A DNA stretch of 64,000 nt from positions 880,361 through 944,360 of the forward strand of contig NZ_JAIFZO010000002.1 in assembly GCF_026341275.1 (NCBI RefSeq), in the 5' to 3' direction. Source of the stretch: Streptomyces ortus (lineage in GTDB: Bacteria; Actinomycetota; Actinomycetes; Streptomycetales; Streptomycetaceae). Numbering within the stretch: the stretch's first letter is position 1; the number at the start of each line of letters is the position of its first letter. Positions 8,073 to 15,937 of this stretch are shown here, in pieces. Made by a program: the position numbers and the translations under genes. The notes beneath the pieces are model-generated. The model did no database searches. It worked only from the letters and a program-made list of their open reading frames with translations, and was not told where the DNA came from.

Positions 8073-9110
8073 ATGTCACGGACAGCACAGGCCCCGCCCA
8101 GGTCCTTCCTCGACGAGGTCAAGGACGCGGTCACCCCGCGGGCCACGCTGCTCGTCCTCGGCGTGGTCGCGCTGCAACTGCTCTTCATCGCCTCCTACGT
8201 GGGGGCGCTGCACCATCCGACGCCGAAAGACGTGGCCTTCGGGGTGGTCGCGCCGGGCGCGACCGCGGGGCAGACGGTGGCCCGGCTCGAAAAGCTGCCC
8301 GGCGGCCCCCTGGACCCCCGGGCGCTCGCGGACGAGACGACGGCCCGCTCGCAGATCGCGAACCGTGACATCGACGGTGCCCTGCTGGTCGACGCGAACG
8401 GCACCACCGACACGCTGCTGGTCGCCTCCGGCGCCGGCAAGACCCTGTCGAACGCCCTGGTCTCCCTCACCACCGCGCTGGAGAAGGACCAGGGGCGCAC
8501 GGTACAGACCGTCGACGTGGCCCCGGCCGACGCCCAGGACGCCAACGGGCTCACCCCGTTCTACCTGGTCGTCGGCTGGTGCGTGGGCGGCTATCTGTGC
8601 GCGTCGGCGCTGGCGATCAGCGCGGGGGCGCGGCCGGCCAACCTGCGGCGCGCGGTGATCCGGCTCGCCGCGATGGCGCTGGTCGCGATCGTCGGCGGAC
8701 TCGGCGGGGCGGTCGTCGTCGGACCGGTCCTGGGCGCCCTGCCGGGAAGCGTGGCCGCGCTCTGGGGGCTCGGCGCGCTCATCACCTTCGCGGTGGGCGC
8801 CGCCACGCTCGCGCTCCAGTGCGTCTTCGGGATCGTCGGCATCGGAGTGGCCGTCCTGCTGGTGGTGATCCTGGGCAACCCGAGCGCGGGCGGCGCCCTT
8901 CCGCCGCCGATGCTCCCCCCGTTCTGGAAGGCGATCGGCCCCGCCCTCCCCCCGGGCGCCGGCACGTGGGCGACCCGCTCGATCGCCTACTTCAAGTCCA
9001 ACGACCTCACCCCGTCCCTACTGATCCTGTCGGCGTGGGCGGCCCTGGGCACAGCGATCACCCTGACGGCAGGTTCCCGCAACACCCAAGGCCAGCGCCG
9101 CACCCTTTAG
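8073..9110 (+). CDS. YhgE/Pip-like or DUF3533-type ABC-2 membrane protein
   Basis: The 345-residue product has one membrane segment near residues 24-46, an extracytoplasmic domain of about 130 residues, and five hydrophobic segments from about residue 165 to the end. This is the layout of YhgE/Pip and DUF3533 proteins, relatives of ABC-2 permeases. The motif GLTPFYLVVGWCVGGYL at the start of the second membrane block is typical. The role in this family is poorly defined: secretion of small proteins, phage infection or envelope homeostasis. The ATG at 8073 lacks a clear ribosome site, and upstream in-frame codons look non-coding. It is divergent from dnaE2 with two LexA-like boxes between them, so damage regulation is possible. 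No ATPase partner is adjacent. Confidence 0.72.
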   Translation: MSRTAQAPPRSFLDEVKDAVTPRATLLVLGVVALQLLFIASYVGALHHPTPKDVAFGVVAPGATAGQTVARLEKLPGGPLDPRALADETTARSQIANRDIDGALLVDANGTTDTLLVASGAGKTLSNALVSLTTALEKDQGRTVQTVDVAPADAQDANGLTPFYLVVGWCVGGYLCASALAISAGARPANLRRAVIRLAAMALVAIVGGLGGAVVVGPVLGALPGSVAALWGLGALITFAVGAATLALQCVFGIVGIGVAVLLVVILGNPSAGGALPPPMLPPFWKAIGPALPPGAGTWATRSIAYFKSNDLTPSLLILSAWAALGTAITLTAGSRNTQGQRRTL

Positions 9111-9282
9111 GGGCTCGGGGAACGGCGCAACCCCTTGGGCGCCCGCGAAGCGGCGCCTCCCGGGGGCGCGGGGAACGGCGCAATCTTTTAGGGCGCGCAC
9201 CCCCGAACCCGCACCCCCCCCAGACGACCGGGGCGCACGCGAAGCGGCGCCTCAGGGGCGCGGGGAACGGCGCAATCTTTTA
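9111..9282. repeat. GC-rich hairpin-type repeats, three copies in tandem
   Basis: Three copies of a core like GGGGCGCGGGGAACGGCGC start at about 9111, 9162 and 9254. The last two sit in longer direct repeats (9139-9190 and 9233-9282) that begin with GCGCnCGCGAAGCGGCGCCTC and end with AATCTTTTA, some 93 bases apart. The same core recurs near 15.9 kb and 23.7 kb. It lies just after the stop of the membrane-protein gene. No reading frame is convincing here. Confidence 0.7.
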
Positions 9283-9326
9283 ACCGCACCCCCTACCGAA
9301 CCCGCACCCTCCGTAAAACACGAGAA

Positions 9327-9357
9327 CCCCGTTCCCACAAACCACGTGGGAACGGGG
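9327..9357. terminator. bidirectional hairpin terminator
   Basis: Arms CCCCGTTCCCAC (9327-9338) and GTGGGAACGGGG (9346-9357) are perfectly complementary around a seven-base loop. It lies between the convergent membrane-protein gene and the protease gene, 32 bases past the protease stop. There is no U-tract, as is usual in Streptomyces. Confidence 0.7.
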
Positions 9358-9388
9358 CGCACACGCACCCGCCAGGACGGCGAAGCCG

Positions 9389-10471
9389 TCAGCCGATCTG
9401 CGTACCCGTCGCGGACAACGCCTCCGTCACCGGCTGGAAGAACGTCTCCCCACCGGAGGTGCAGTCACCACTGCCACCGGACGTGAGCCCGATCGCGCTG
9501 CTCCCCGAGAACAGCGACCCACCACTGTCCCCCGGCTCCGCGCAGACATCGGTCTGGATGAGCCCGTTGACGATGTCGCCGTTGCCGTAGTTCACGGTCG
9601 CGTCCAGACCGGTCACCGACCCGTCGTGCACCTGGGTCGTGGACCCGCTTCGGGTGACCTCCATCCCGACGGTGGCCTCCGCCGCGCCCGATATCTGCTG
9701 CGCGGACCCGTTGTAGAGGTTCACCTCGCTCGGGTGGTCCACGTCCGCGGTGTACTTCACCAGGCCGTAGTCGTTGTCGGGGAAGCTGGAGTCCGCGTTC
9801 TCACCGATCTCGGTCCCGGAGGAATCCGACCAGTTGGTGATCCCCTCGGTGCAGTGCCCGGCGGTGAGGAAGAACGGCTCGCCGCCCTTGACCACGTTGA
9901 AGCCGAGCGAGCAACGGCCGCTGCCGCCGGTGATGGCGTCACCGCCGGCCACGAAGGTCCTGAACTCCCCCTTCGTCCGCTTGAGTTCGGTCGTGCCGTC
10001 CAGCCCGTCGACGACCTTCGTCAGCTTGGCCAGGTCGGCACCGGTGACCGTACGGTCCGCGGTGACGACGACCTTGTTGGTCGCGGGGTCGAGCGCCCAC
10101 GAGGTGCCGGGGATGGTCGCGTCCTGCTTCAGCGTCGTACGGGCGCTCTTCAGGTCGGCGAGGGAGTTCTCGACGACTCTCGCCCTGGCGCCCGCCGACT
10201 CGACGGTCTCGGCCGCGGCCTCGTCGAGCACGTTCACGACAAGGCTCTTGGCCTTCGCGTCGTAATACGTTCCCGCCGCGTCGCCGCCGAGGTCCTTGCC
10301 GAGTGTCGAGGCGAGCTTTCCGGCCGCCGCGACCGAGAGGACCTTCGGCTCCGGAGCGGGCGCGTTCTCACTCGCGTTCGCACTCTGCAAGGTGAGTCCA
10401 CCCGCGACGAGTGCGGCGATGCCCGCGCCGGCCGCCACGGCCCGTCGCCTTGGTATGCGTCGGTGCTTCAA
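9389..10471 (-). CDS. secreted S1 serine protease with pro-region (streptogrisin/alpha-lytic type)
   Basis: The 360-residue precursor has a signal peptide (residues 1-34 with RRIPRRR at the start), a pro-region of about 135 residues that folds the enzyme, and a chymotrypsin-like domain beginning near [10 protein letters not shown]. The triad is His206 (TAGHC), Asp234 (NDYGL) and Ser316 (GDSGGS). Cysteines in [19 protein letters not shown] and GDCTSGG match the conserved disulphides of streptogrisins. It is longer than streptogrisin A/B because of a longer pro-region, closer to C/D types, but has no chitin-binding tail. The ATG at 10471 is preceded by AGGAGG. It probably degrades extracellular protein during development or nutrient limitation. 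Confidence 0.92.
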   Translation of the reverse strand: MKHRRIPRRRAVAAGAGIAALVAGGLTLQSANASENAPAPEPKVLSVAAAGKLASTLGKDLGGDAAGTYYDAKAKSLVVNVLDEAAAETVESAGARARVVENSLADLKSARTTLKQDATIPGTSWALDPATNKVVVTADRTVTGADLAKLTKVVDGLDGTTELKRTKGEFRTFVAGGDAITGGSGRCSLGFNVVKGGEPFFLTAGHCTEGITNWSDSSGTEIGENADSSFPDNDYGLVKYTADVDHPSEVNLYNGSAQQISGAAEATVGMEVTRSGSTTQVHDGSVTGLDATVNYGNGDIVNGLIQTDVCAEPGDSGGSLFSGSSAIGLTSGGSGDCTSGGETFFQPVTEALSATGTQIG

Positions 10472-10724
10472 CTTGTGTCCTCCTGTGGGGGGTCGGACGC
10501 GGCGGTAGTGGGGACCAGCGCGCCCGAAAGGTGTGTGGCAAGGAGGGACGACTCATAAAAAAAGCCGCGTCCATGCCAACGGACACCGACCACTATTCCG
10601 AGGCCGCACCGGGGCACACAAGGTCGACTTCAGGACGCGCGCACCAGAACCGACGTGCGCCCCCGCATGGTTGACGCGCGTTGACAAGAACGCCGTCCCA
10701 CCACGTCGATCCCCATCGCAAATA

Positions 10725-10738
10725 CTACGAGCGAGTAA
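10725..10738. promoter_or_regulatory. possible operator resembling the lipase dyads
   Basis: CTACGAGCGAGTAA shares 11 of 14 positions with the first lipase dyad and has the same YTAC-N6-GTAR form. It lies 254 bases upstream of the protease start and 20 bases beyond the end of the SPFH gene, so its target is unclear. It may be chance. Confidence 0.2.
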
Positions 10739-10758
10739 CCAGCGCCCCTCTGTGAGGT

Positions 10759-11814
10759 CTAGTCCTGTCTTGAATTCGACCCTCGGGAGTCCGGATCCAG
10801 CGGCGCCTCGGCGGCCGGGAGTTGCTCCTGCATCGATTGCTGCCACTGGGTCAACAGCTGTTGCGCCTGAGCCGCCAGCTCAAGGGCCCGGTGCGGCGCC
10901 TGATCCGGAGCCGGGTCCGCCGCCCCGTCCAGGGCCCGCTGCGATTCGGACAGCGCCTGTGGTGACTGCTGCGGCTGCGGCGCCGGCGGCGACTGCGCGT
11001 GAGCCGTCCCCGGGTGGGCCGGGTGGGCGGGGTGGGCCGGCTGCGGCCCGTGCCCCGGCTGGGCCCGCTCCAGGAACCGCAGCAGCTCGACCGGGAAGGG
11101 CAGCACGAGCGTGGAGTTCTTCTCCGCCGCGACCGCCACCACGGTCTGCAGCAACCGCAGCTGGAGCGCGGCGGGCTGCTCCGACATCACCCCGGCGGCC
11201 TCCGCCAGCTTCTTGGAGGCCTGCAGTTCGGCGTCCGCGTTGATGACCCGGGCCCGCCGCTCACGGTCGGCCTCCGCCTGGCGCGCCATGGACCGCTTCA
11301 TCGTCTCCGGCAGCGACACGTCCTTGATCTCGACCCGGTCGATCGAGACACCCCACTCCACGGCCGGACTGTCGATCATCAGCTCCAGACCCTGGTTGAG
11401 CTTCTCGCGGTTGGAGAGCAGATCGTCCAGCTCGCTCTTGCCGATGATCGAACGCAGGGAGGTCTGCGCCATCTGCGAGACCGCGAACCGGTAGTCCTCG
11501 ACCTTGATGACCGCGTCGGCGGCGGACACCACCTTGAAGTAGATGACGGCGTCGACCCGCACCGTGACGTTGTCCCGGGTGATGCCGTCCTGCCCGGGCA
11601 CCGGCATCGTAACGATCTGCATGTTGACCTTCTGGAGCCGGTCCACGAAGGGCACGATCATGGTGAATCCCGGGCCACGCACCCCGGATCGCAGTTTTCC
11701 GAGCCGGAGCACCACTCCGCGCTCGTACTGTTTGACGACTCGGGCCGCTGCCATCCCGTACACCGCTCCGACGGAGGCGAGTGCCACTCCCGCCGTCACC
11801 AGCTCCTCGACCAC
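10759..11814 (-). CDS. SPFH/Band 7 (stomatin-like, slipin) membrane protein
   Basis: A single N-terminal membrane segment (about residues 5-25) is followed by a Band 7 domain: QYERGVVLRLGKL, GPGFTMIVPFVD and QIVTMPVPGQDGITRDNVTV are hallmark stretches of bacterial slipins. Residues 180-250 form a helical region rich in Ala, Glu, Gln and Arg that should oligomerise. The last 100 residues are a Pro/Gln/His/Ala-rich low-complexity tail unusual for slipins. A GTG at 11814, preceded by GGGGG, gives 351 residues and avoids overlap with the divergent hydrolase. Slipins scaffold membrane microdomains and usually pair with an NfeD protease, but no nfeD gene is adjacent. The exact client is unknown. 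Confidence 0.85.
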   Translation of the reverse strand: MVEELVTAGVALASVGAVYGMAAARVVKQYERGVVLRLGKLRSGVRGPGFTMIVPFVDRLQKVNMQIVTMPVPGQDGITRDNVTVRVDAVIYFKVVSAADAVIKVEDYRFAVSQMAQTSLRSIIGKSELDDLLSNREKLNQGLELMIDSPAVEWGVSIDRVEIKDVSLPETMKRSMARQAEADRERRARVINADAELQASKKLAEAAGVMSEQPAALQLRLLQTVVAVAAEKNSTLVLPFPVELLRFLERAQPGHGPQPAHPAHPAHPGTAHAQSPPAPQPQQSPQALSESQRALDGAADPAPDQAPHRALELAAQAQQLLTQWQQSMQEQLPAAEAPLDPDSRGSNSRQD

Positions 11815-11903
11815 GACGACCCCCAGGGTCCGTAACGGGCGCACAAGGTGTGTACTTCGACGGTAACTCCGGCGCGCGGGCGAAGGGGAGATGGAGGACT
11901 GAG

Positions 11904-12785
11904 GTGCCTGGCGGGATACGGATGCGGGACGGACGGCGGCTGGCGTTCGAGGAGTGGGGAGACCCCCACGGCACGCCGGTGGTGCTGCTGCACGGCACAC
12001 CTGGCTGCCGGACCGGGGTGGTGCCGCAGGACATGATCGAGGCACGCCCCGACGTGCGGTTCATCGCGTACGACCGTCCCGGGTACGGGGATTCGGACCG
12101 TGGCCCCGGCCGACGGGTGGCGCAGGCGGCACGGGACGTGGCGGCGCTGGCCGACGCCCTGGAACTGGGCCCGTTCGCGGTGCTGGGCCGGGCGGGCGGC
12201 GCCCCGCACGCGCTGGCCTGCGCGGCGCTGCTGCCGACCCGGGTACGGCGGGCCGCCGCGCTGGCGAGCCTCGCGCCGCCCTCCAGCGAGGGGCTGAACT
12301 GGTTCGAGGGGATGGCGGAGTCCACCGTCGAGGAGTTCACCCGGGCGCTGACCGACCCCGTGGACTTCGCGGAACGGCTCGCCTCGCGGGCCGCCGAGAT
12401 CCGGACGGACCCGGCGCGGTTCCTCGCGTCGATCCGGGACGGCCTCACCGAATCCGACCGGCGGATCGTCTCCACGCCGGCCGTGAGCGACATGCTGTTG
12501 CGCAACTACCGGGCGGCTCTGCGCACTTCGGCGTACGGGTGGCTCGACGACAATCTCGCGCTGCTGAGCCACTGGGGCTTCGACCCGGCGCGCGTCACCC
12601 GGCCCGTGCTGCTGTGGCACGGCGCCGAGGACACCTTCTCCCCGGTGGGCCATTTCGAGTGGCTGGCCCGGCAGATCCCCCGCGCCCGCCCCGTCCTGGA
12701 CCCGAAGGGCGGTCACTTCTCGGCGCTGGAGGCCCTTCCCGACGTACTGGACTGGCTGTGCGCGACGCCGAGGACCGACGCCTGA
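11904..12785 (+). CDS. alpha/beta-hydrolase fold protein lacking the nucleophile serine
   Basis: The 293-residue product has the complete alpha/beta hydrolase core: oxyanion strand VVLLHGTPGCR, the strand RFIAYDRPGYGDSD, and late Asp and His positions (HGAEDTFSP; KGGHFSAL). The nucleophile elbow, however, reads VLGRAGGAPHA, where G-x-S-x-G is expected, so residue 97 is Ala. The DNA is unambiguous (GGC CGG GCG GGC). Close relatives usually read GxSGG at this place. The product may therefore be a non-catalytic binding protein or use another chemistry. The GTG at 11904 follows GGAGG by six bases. The gene is divergent from the SPFH gene, 89 bases apart, and convergent with the second protease. 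Confidence 0.85.
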   Translation: MPGGIRMRDGRRLAFEEWGDPHGTPVVLLHGTPGCRTGVVPQDMIEARPDVRFIAYDRPGYGDSDRGPGRRVAQAARDVAALADALELGPFAVLGRAGGAPHALACAALLPTRVRRAAALASLAPPSSEGLNWFEGMAESTVEEFTRALTDPVDFAERLASRAAEIRTDPARFLASIRDGLTESDRRIVSTPAVSDMLLRNYRAALRTSAYGWLDDNLALLSHWGFDPARVTRPVLLWHGAEDTFSPVGHFEWLARQIPRARPVLDPKGGHFSALEALPDVLDWLCATPRTDA

Positions 12786-12817
12786 GCCGGCGCGGGACAC
12801 ACGAGGACGAGGACGAG

Positions 12818-12857
12818 GACGGGCCCCCGCACCGCGAACGGTGTGCGGGGGCCCGTC
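12818..12857. terminator. bidirectional hairpin terminator
   Basis: Fourteen-base perfect arms (GACGGGCCCCCGCA at 12818-12831 and its complement at 12844-12857) enclose a further CCG/CGG pairing around a CGAA loop. It lies between the stops of the convergent hydrolase and protease genes and should end transcription in both directions. Confidence 0.8.
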
Positions 12858-12912
12858 TGCTGCTGGCTGCAGGTCGGACCGTACGGACAGGATCTACTTC
12901 GACACGTACCGG

Positions 12913-13818
12913 TCAGTAGACGCTGACGCCGTAGGCACTCAGGGCCTCGGTGACCGGCTGGAAGAACGTGGTGCCGCCGGACGTGCAGTTGCCGCTGCCG
13001 CCCGAGGTCAGACCGTAGGCGACACCGTTGCTGCCGTACATCGCGCCACCGGAGTCGCCGGGCTCGGCGCAGACCGTGGTCTGGATCATGCCGTAGACGA
13101 CGTCGCCGCCACCGTAGTTGACGGTCGCGTTCAGGGCGGTGACCCGTCCGGTACGCGTGCCGGTGGTGGAACCGGTGCGGATGACGTTGGTGCCCACGGC
13201 CGGCGTGGCGGCGCTGGTGATGTCCACGCTGCCTGCGGTGCCCGACTTGGTGACCGAGGTGTTGGTGTAGCGCACCAGCCCGTAGTCGTTGGTCGGGAAG
13301 CTGGAGCCGGCCGTCGAGCCGAGGGTGGTCGTGTGCCCCGAGTTCGACCACCAGGTGCCGGCGCCGTCGGTGCAGTGACCGGCGGTCACGAAGTAGTCGA
13401 CTCCCGAACTGCTGCGGACGTTGAAGCCGAGCGAACAGCGCCAGCTACTCGCATAGATGGCGTCGCCGCCCTTGATCAACTTATTGATCTTGCCCGGGGT
13501 GCTCTTGATCTGCAGGGCCCCGGCGTTGGCGCCCGCGGCCTGCTTGATCTTCGCGATCTCCGTCTTCGAGACCGTGCTGTCGACCGTGACCAGGACCTTG
13601 CCGGTCTTGGCGTCGGTCGCCCAGGCGGTACCGGGCACATCGGCCTTGAGCACCGCGGAGTTGGCGCTCTTCAGCTGGGTGGTGCTGAACGTCGACGCGT
13701 CGTTCGCGTTCGCCGCGGGGACGGTGAATGCGGCCGCGGCCACGAGTCCGGTGGTCACGGCGATCAGCCGGGTCCGTCTCGCTATGCCGCTCTGGGGGGT
13801 GGTGCGCTTGGTCCTCAC
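12913..13818 (-). CDS. streptogrisin A/B-type secreted serine protease precursor
   Basis: The 301-residue precursor is almost the length of streptogrisin B precursors. It has a signal peptide (residues 1-38, basic start then [18 protein letters not shown]), a short pro-region of about 75 residues and a mature domain beginning near [15 protein letters not shown]. The triad is His148 (TAGHC), Asp178 (NDYGL) and Ser256 (GDSGGA), with the conserved disulphide cysteines. The GTG at 13818 follows GGAGG by nine bases. In-frame sequence further upstream is rich in charged residues and has no ribosome site. It is a paralogue of the protease at 9389, which has a longer pro-region. A 19-base palindrome at 13892 may be its operator. 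Confidence 0.93.
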   Translation of the reverse strand: MRTKRTTPQSGIARRTRLIAVTTGLVAAAAFTVPAANANDASTFSTTQLKSANSAVLKADVPGTAWATDAKTGKVLVTVDSTVSKTEIAKIKQAAGANAGALQIKSTPGKINKLIKGGDAIYASSWRCSLGFNVRSSSGVDYFVTAGHCTDGAGTWWSNSGHTTTLGSTAGSSFPTNDYGLVRYTNTSVTKSGTAGSVDITSAATPAVGTNVIRTGSTTGTRTGRVTALNATVNYGGGDVVYGMIQTTVCAEPGDSGGAMYGSNGVAYGLTSGGSGNCTSGGTTFFQPVTEALSAYGVSVY

Positions 13819-13891
13819 TGTTCGTTCCCTCCAAAGGGAAGTCGGGGGCCCGCGTGGGGTCGGGGCCCGTGAGGCGCACGCCAGAGGCAGA

Positions 13892-13910
13892 GTGTCCGGA
13901 TTCCGGACAC
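13892..13910. promoter_or_regulatory. palindrome upstream of the streptogrisin-type gene
   Basis: GTGTCCGGA and TCCGGACAC flank one central T in a perfect 9-base dyad. It is centred about 83 bases upstream of the protease start, a usual place for a regulator. The binding factor is not known. Confidence 0.4.
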
Positions 13911-14271
13911 GCCGTGCTCCTGACAAGGCGCTGGGGGGAGTATTTGGCCGGGCGCCCGAAGGACGCAAGGGCGCCTTTCGGCCGTACGGCCTTCAACTTA
14001 CGTACATCTCAGCGACGTTGATCTCCGCGCTCTCCGGCCGCAATCTCCGCGCCCAGGGTATTCCGCGGCGGCGGGCACGGGCAGACGAAGGGGTCCGCGA
14101 ATACGCACGGCGGGAGCAGGGCCCGATGGAGGTCCACCGTCGTGCGCGCCCCCGCGCGTCGGGCTCCGCGGGGCGCGGGAAACGGAAGCGACAACCGCCG
14201 TACCCCCTGGCGGAAGCGCCGAAGACGCCCACAGCACCCCGGCACCGACCGGCGCGGGTGGCACGAGGTGC
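13911..14271. other. non-coding stretch upstream of the protease up to the MITE-like element
   Basis: No gene is supported here. It contains a hairpin-prone CGCCCGAAGGACGC/GGGCGCCTTTCGG segment near 13950-13985. A weak, mutated match to the GC-rich hairpin repeat core occurs at about 14166-14187. Short frames in all phases look like GC shadows. Confidence 0.4.
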
Positions 14272-14452
14272 CCTAGGGTCTGTCTGACAATTCCCGTCGT
14301 CGCCCGTAGGGCGGCTGCGCGGCGTCAGGTGCGTGCTCTCGGTGTGCCGGGCGTAGAGCCTCGTACTGGACGTACTTGGCTCTGCGCCCGGTGCGGCGAG
14401 AGTGCGTGCATGGCGTCGCGCGGCAGACGGGAATTGTCAGACAGACCCTAGG
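14272..14452. mobile_element. MITE-like hairpin element with 27-base terminal inverted repeats
   Basis: A 181-base element begins and ends with perfect 27-base inverted repeats (14272-14298 and 14426-14452, core TCTGTCTGACAATTCCCG). The interior halves also pair imperfectly (for example GTGCGTGCTCTCGG with CGGCGAGAGTGCGTGCA). The whole can fold into one long hairpin, with one 17-base unpaired insert (itself a small hairpin) on the left. The ends sit at CTAG sequences consistent with a duplicated TA target, as used by IS630-type transposases. No transposase is encoded, so movement would need a partner in trans. Which insertion family mobilises it is inference. Confidence 0.75.
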
Positions 14453-14740
14453 TGCCGCGGAACGCCTGCCGGGCAGGTGAGGCCGGGGCTAAGTCGCGTA
14501 CACCCCGGCCGTCGGCGGCACCGTGCCCCCGTCGACGGGCCGCCGACCGCCCATCGTCCGGGGGTGGCCAGAATTCGCCCCTCCGGATGACCTTCGATCC
14601 CCGTACGTATCGGCCTTTCCAGGGCCGGTCCTTCCCTACTGGCTCGTGCAACCCGAGGTGTGCGCGCGGGGTCGCGCCCGTGCGGTCCGCTCGAAACGCG
14701 CCACGCTCCCGGAGACCGTCCGCCACGCCGGTCCGTACGG

Positions 14741-15015
14741 TCATGACGTTCCCTCCGCCATGGCGTACCGGTGACTGGGCCGGTCGAGCCCAGATGCTCG
14801 CGGAGCGTGCTGCCCGGATAGAAGGTGCGCAGGAGCCCGCGGTGCTGCAGGAGCGCGGCCGTGCCGTTGACCAGACGTTCCAGGTCCCGGCGGGGTTCGA
14901 CCGGGGTGAGGTGGAAGCCGTCGGCGGCACCGGTCCCGTGCCAGGCGGCGATCAGTTCGGCGAGGTCGACGGGCCCGCCGCGGTACAGCGGGCCCCGCGC
15001 GGTCTGCCGCGGGCC
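14741..15015 (-). pseudogene. relic of a flavin-dependent (LLM/NtaA-type) monooxygenase, C-terminus only
   Basis: About 90 codons resemble the C-terminal end of bacterial-luciferase-like monooxygenases of the NtaA/SnaA/DszA group: ADGFHLTPVEPRRDLERLV, then LLRTFYPGSTLREHLG, then RPSHRYAMAEGTS and TGA. The last two parts lie in different frames. One lost base near 14787-14790 (CTGGGCTCGACC where a further C is expected) explains the shift. The N-terminal three quarters are missing, and the break lies at a hairpin next to a second relic. From 14453 to 14740 no other gene content is seen. Confidence 0.65.
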
Positions 15016-15017
15016 TC

Positions 15018-15049
15018 CCCCGCCGTGGCCCGGCGCGGCCACGGCGGGG
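15018..15049. repeat. perfect GC hairpin at the junction of two gene relics
   Basis: CCCCGCCGTGGCC (15018-15030) and GGCCACGGCGGGG (15037-15049) form a 13-base stem with a six-base loop. It lies exactly between the monooxygenase relic on its left and the substrate-binding-protein relic on its right, so it may mark a deletion end point. Confidence 0.6.
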
Positions 15050-15050
15050 C

Positions 15051-15775
15051 GCCGTCAGCGTCGGCGGCTCGCCGCCCGGCACCAACTACCTGGAGGACGG
15101 CAAGACCCTCGCGGGACAGGACGTCGACCTCGCGGACGCCGTGGCGAAGACACTCGGGCTGCGGCTCAGGCGCGAGGCCGCGAGTTTCGAGGCGATCCTC
15201 CCGGCCCTGGACAGCGGCAAGTACGACGTGGGGGTCGGCAACTTCGGTGTCACCGACGAGCGCCGCGGGACCATCGACTTCGTCACCTACATCAACGACG
15301 GCCGGGGATTCGCGACCCGCGAGGACAGCGACCCGGACAAGGTCACCGACCTCGCCCAGTTGTGCGGGCGGAACGCGGCGACCGGAGCGGGCACCACATT
15401 CGAGGCCACGCTGGAGGAGCAGGAACACATGTGTGCTCCGACGCGGGCGAGAAGGCGTACAAGGCGCAGACGTACAGCGAGCAGGGTGCTCTGTGGTCCT
15501 CGCTGCAGCAGGGTCGCAGCGATGTGGTGATGAGCACGATCAACGGACTTCGCTATGCCGTCTCGCGGCAGGAGGGGCTGAAGTTCCTGAACAAGTTCCA
15601 CCGGCTCGATGTGGGGTTCGCCTTCAAGAAGGGCACGGAGTTGGCGCCTGCCGTGCGGGCGGCCGTGAACGAGCTGATCTCCGACGGGACGTACGCGAAG
15701 ATCCCTAAAAAGTGGGGCGCGACTGGCTCGGCGATCGCCAAGTCCCGGATCTCACCACCCGAGATCAAGGGCTGA
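15051..15775 (+). pseudogene. frameshifted ABC transporter substrate-binding protein (SBP family 3) relic
   Basis: From 15051 one frame encodes VSVGGSPPGTNYLEDGKTLA, then GQDVDLADAVAKTLGLRLRR and GKYDVGVGNFGVTDERR, up to LEEQEHMC. A second frame continues with SDAGEKAYKAQTYSEQGALW up to AKSRISPPEIKG and TGA at 15775. These are consecutive parts of a type 3 periplasmic amino-acid-binding protein. A duplicated TG in ATGTGTGCTCC near 15431 accounts for the shift. The signal peptide and first part of lobe 1 are absent. The adjacent divergent monooxygenase relic is also N-terminally truncated. One deletion over a shared divergent promoter would explain both losses. Confidence 0.82.
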
Positions 15776-15850
15776 ACCTGCGGGAGCTCGCCCCCGCGGC
15801 CCCTACCTGTTCCCGACCACGCATGGAGGCTCCGCCCCCTCGCCCCCGTT

Positions 15851-15900
15851 TGCGCAGTTCCCCGCGCCCCCAGGTGCCTGGGGGCGCGGGGAACTGCGCA
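15851..15900. repeat. hairpin copy of the GC-rich intergenic repeat
   Basis: Twenty-four-base perfect arms (15851-15874 and 15877-15900, core TTCCCCGCGCCCCCAGG) separated by two bases form a strong hairpin followed by GTCTTTT. The same core occurs at 9.1-9.3 kb and 23.6-23.8 kb. Here it separates the relic from the convergent DUF5685 gene and probably also terminates transcription. Confidence 0.75.
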
Positions 15901-15937
15901 GTCTTTTGGGCCGGCCGGAGCTGACCCGCACCAGCGA

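Noticed and set aside
14452..15050. A new gene on the plus strand spanning the relic region
   Set aside because: The long open frame there lacks a ribosome site and has no domain; the minus-strand monooxygenase remnant and the plus-strand SBP remnant explain the content better.
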